This document shows, piece by piece, positions 33,197-34,111 of a DNA stretch of 34,111 nucleotides. The notes under the pieces are model-generated. The model did not search any database. It saw only the letters and a program-made list of their open reading frames with translations, and was not told the origin of the DNA. Position numbers and translations under genes: made by a program. The stretch's first letter is position 1. The number at the start of each line of letters is the position of its first letter. The stretch comes from Candidatus Parabeggiatoa sp. nov. 3 (GTDB taxonomy: Bacteria > Pseudomonadota > Gammaproteobacteria > Beggiatoales > Beggiatoaceae): NCBI GenBank assembly GCA_003645185.1, contig QNEL01000019.1, positions 1 to 34,111 of the forward strand, given 5' to 3'.

Positions 33197-33577
33197 GACG
33201 TTGAACATTGAACTAATATTAACAATATCTAATATATAATAAATTCAATAACTTATCTATCATCTTTTTGACTTACATAACAGATAAAAACGGCCTTTCA
33301 CGAAGGATTGAAAATCAATCAAAAAACGAATAATGTAAAACACAATCCTTGGGATGATTTTCACGCTTTTCAATTCAATATCCATACCGAAAAAAATGAG
33401 AGATTTTTCAGTTGGTTTAAATGCTATAAAAAATAAGATACTCATTGTGTGTCGTGTTTGATTTGATTAGAATGACTTGCATCATATAAAATTAAATCAA
33501 TAGCTTACATTAATTAATTAATTAAATTAGTCTAAACACTCATATCAAAATGCCACACGGCACTCAGAAAATTAACG

Positions 33578-34111
33578 ATGATATTCAATAACAATCACAC
33601 CCCACAGTCACCCAAACCAATGCAATATTTTTGGGCAGTTGTATTGCTCATCATAGGATTCTCTATCCTACTCAAATTACCCACCTTGAATTTGCGACAT
33701 GAAGAGGGCGATGAAGTGCGTTTTTGGTACTTGACTAAAAATTGGATTGCCACCGAGCATTATACATTGCAAGGCTCCCCTATTTTTAATATACCCACTT
33801 TTAAAGCCCATTACGCCTATCGCGAAATACCCGTGCATCCCCCCTTATTTCCAGCCGTACTCCGCCCCTTTGCCCAGTATGAGAGGATACCCCATCACGC
33901 CGTCATGGCCTCTTGGCTGGGCCATCTGTTAGCGATCTTCGCTGTCGCCTTGATAGGGCGATATTTGATACACGATCATAATTTATCCCTATCCGCACTT
34001 TCACCCTTATTTTGGCTACCCTTATTGGGCATCGCCACCGATCCCATTATGACTTAGGTATCGGGCAAACTGTGGTTTGATAATTTACACGCCGGCTTAG
34101 CCGCAATGTCA
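33578..34111 (+). pseudogene. GT-C-like glycosyltransferase, in-frame TAG, cut by window end
   Basis: The first 159 codons encode an N-terminal membrane helix (WAVVLLIIGFSILLKL), then the acidic loop HEEGDEVRFWYLTKNW, VHPPLFPAVLRPF and a second helix, the start pattern of dolichyl-phosphate-mannose-type (GT-C/ArnT-like) transferases in which the acidic pair is catalytic. A TAG at 34055-34057 follows IATDPIMT. The same frame then continues open for 18 codons to the window edge, reading VSGKLWFDNLHAGLAAMS, which fits the expected next stretch of the family. One base change (for example from TTG or CAG) explains the stop. The 3' end is outside the window, so the length is unknown. Confidence 0.75.

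Larger units (their letters stand above)
32900..33577. other. Gene-free stretch rich in repeats
   Basis: No supported gene on either strand. The tracked ORFs here (32880-33152, 32918-33208 and 33260-33445) are repeat-derived or lack features. It holds the two repeats listed separately and then an AT-rich run (33450-33540) that probably contains the promoter of the gene at 33578, although no clear -35/-10 pair could be fixed. Confidence 0.6.

Noticed and set aside
32880-33208. Overlapping plus and minus ORFs in the intergenic stretch
   Set aside because: Both are made largely from the 110-bp inverted-repeat element and the TTTTGCGAACC repeat.
1399-34057. Alternative genetic code with stop reassignment
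   Set aside because: All three stop codons appear once each as interruptions, while the intact genes here end normally at the same codons.

Overview
The window looks like a piece of a low-GC gammaproteobacterial chromosome, probably from a large filamentous or giant sulfur bacterium of the Beggiatoa/Thioploca/Thiomargarita kind. That assignment is an inference. It rests on the AT-rich codon use, a WecE-type aminotransferase that reads like gammaproteobacterial WecE, abundant short palindromic repeats (GGGGCAATCCC and GTAGGGTGGGTAG types), several toxin-antitoxin modules and many broken genes. No rRNA, tRNA or CRISPR array was seen.

Layout. Positions 1-5200 are a decayed, repeat-rich zone. 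It holds a DUF4276-like gene that has lost its 5' end, a radical SAM gene broken by a TAA, a nuclease-fold-like hypothetical gene, a retropepsin-like protease gene, three degenerate copies of one membrane-protein fragment, and a nest of palindromic repeats with a 148-bp MITE flanked by a 10-bp target duplication. Positions 5386-9925 form a compact metabolic group: ATP-grasp ligase, SDR oxidoreductase, radical SAM/SPASM protein and membrane-anchored SGNH hydrolase. Positions 10008-11896 encode an overlapping pair of an ABC-type AAA ATPase and a small PD-(D/E)xK-like protein. A B12-binding radical SAM gene interrupted by one TGA follows at 12111-13526. Positions 13699-16790 encode an overlapping pair: a ParB-like/AAA ATPase fusion and a separate TOPRIM-like protein. 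This pair is the best candidate for an undescribed, OLD- or PARIS-like defence system.

Positions 16821-31840 are mainly a cell-surface glycan region. It holds a GtrB/ArnC-type glycosyltransferase, a second B12 radical SAM enzyme, an EamA/SMR-type small transporter, two tandem paralogous polytopic proteins, two more large polytopic proteins, a methyltransferase, WecE (dTDP-4-amino-4,6-dideoxygalactose synthesis) and a truncated Wzx-like flippase. BrnT/BrnA and HicA/HicB modules are embedded in it. The right end carries a GT2 glycosyltransferase on the minus strand and a GT-C-like gene that has an in-frame TAG and runs off the window.

How the parts fit. The glycosyltransferases, the DegT-family aminotransferase, the flippase, the EamA protein and the polytopic proteins fit assembly and modification of an O-antigen-like or exopolysaccharide glycan on a polyprenyl carrier. 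The radical SAM, ATP-grasp, SDR and SGNH genes could make or attach unusual substituents. ATPase/nuclease pairs, toxin-antitoxin modules and mobile repeats are interleaved with it, as is typical of a fast-evolving genomic island. Three genes (1126, 12111, 33578) are each interrupted by one stop codon, of three different kinds (TAA, TGA, TAG). That points to ongoing gene decay or sequence error rather than a changed genetic code.
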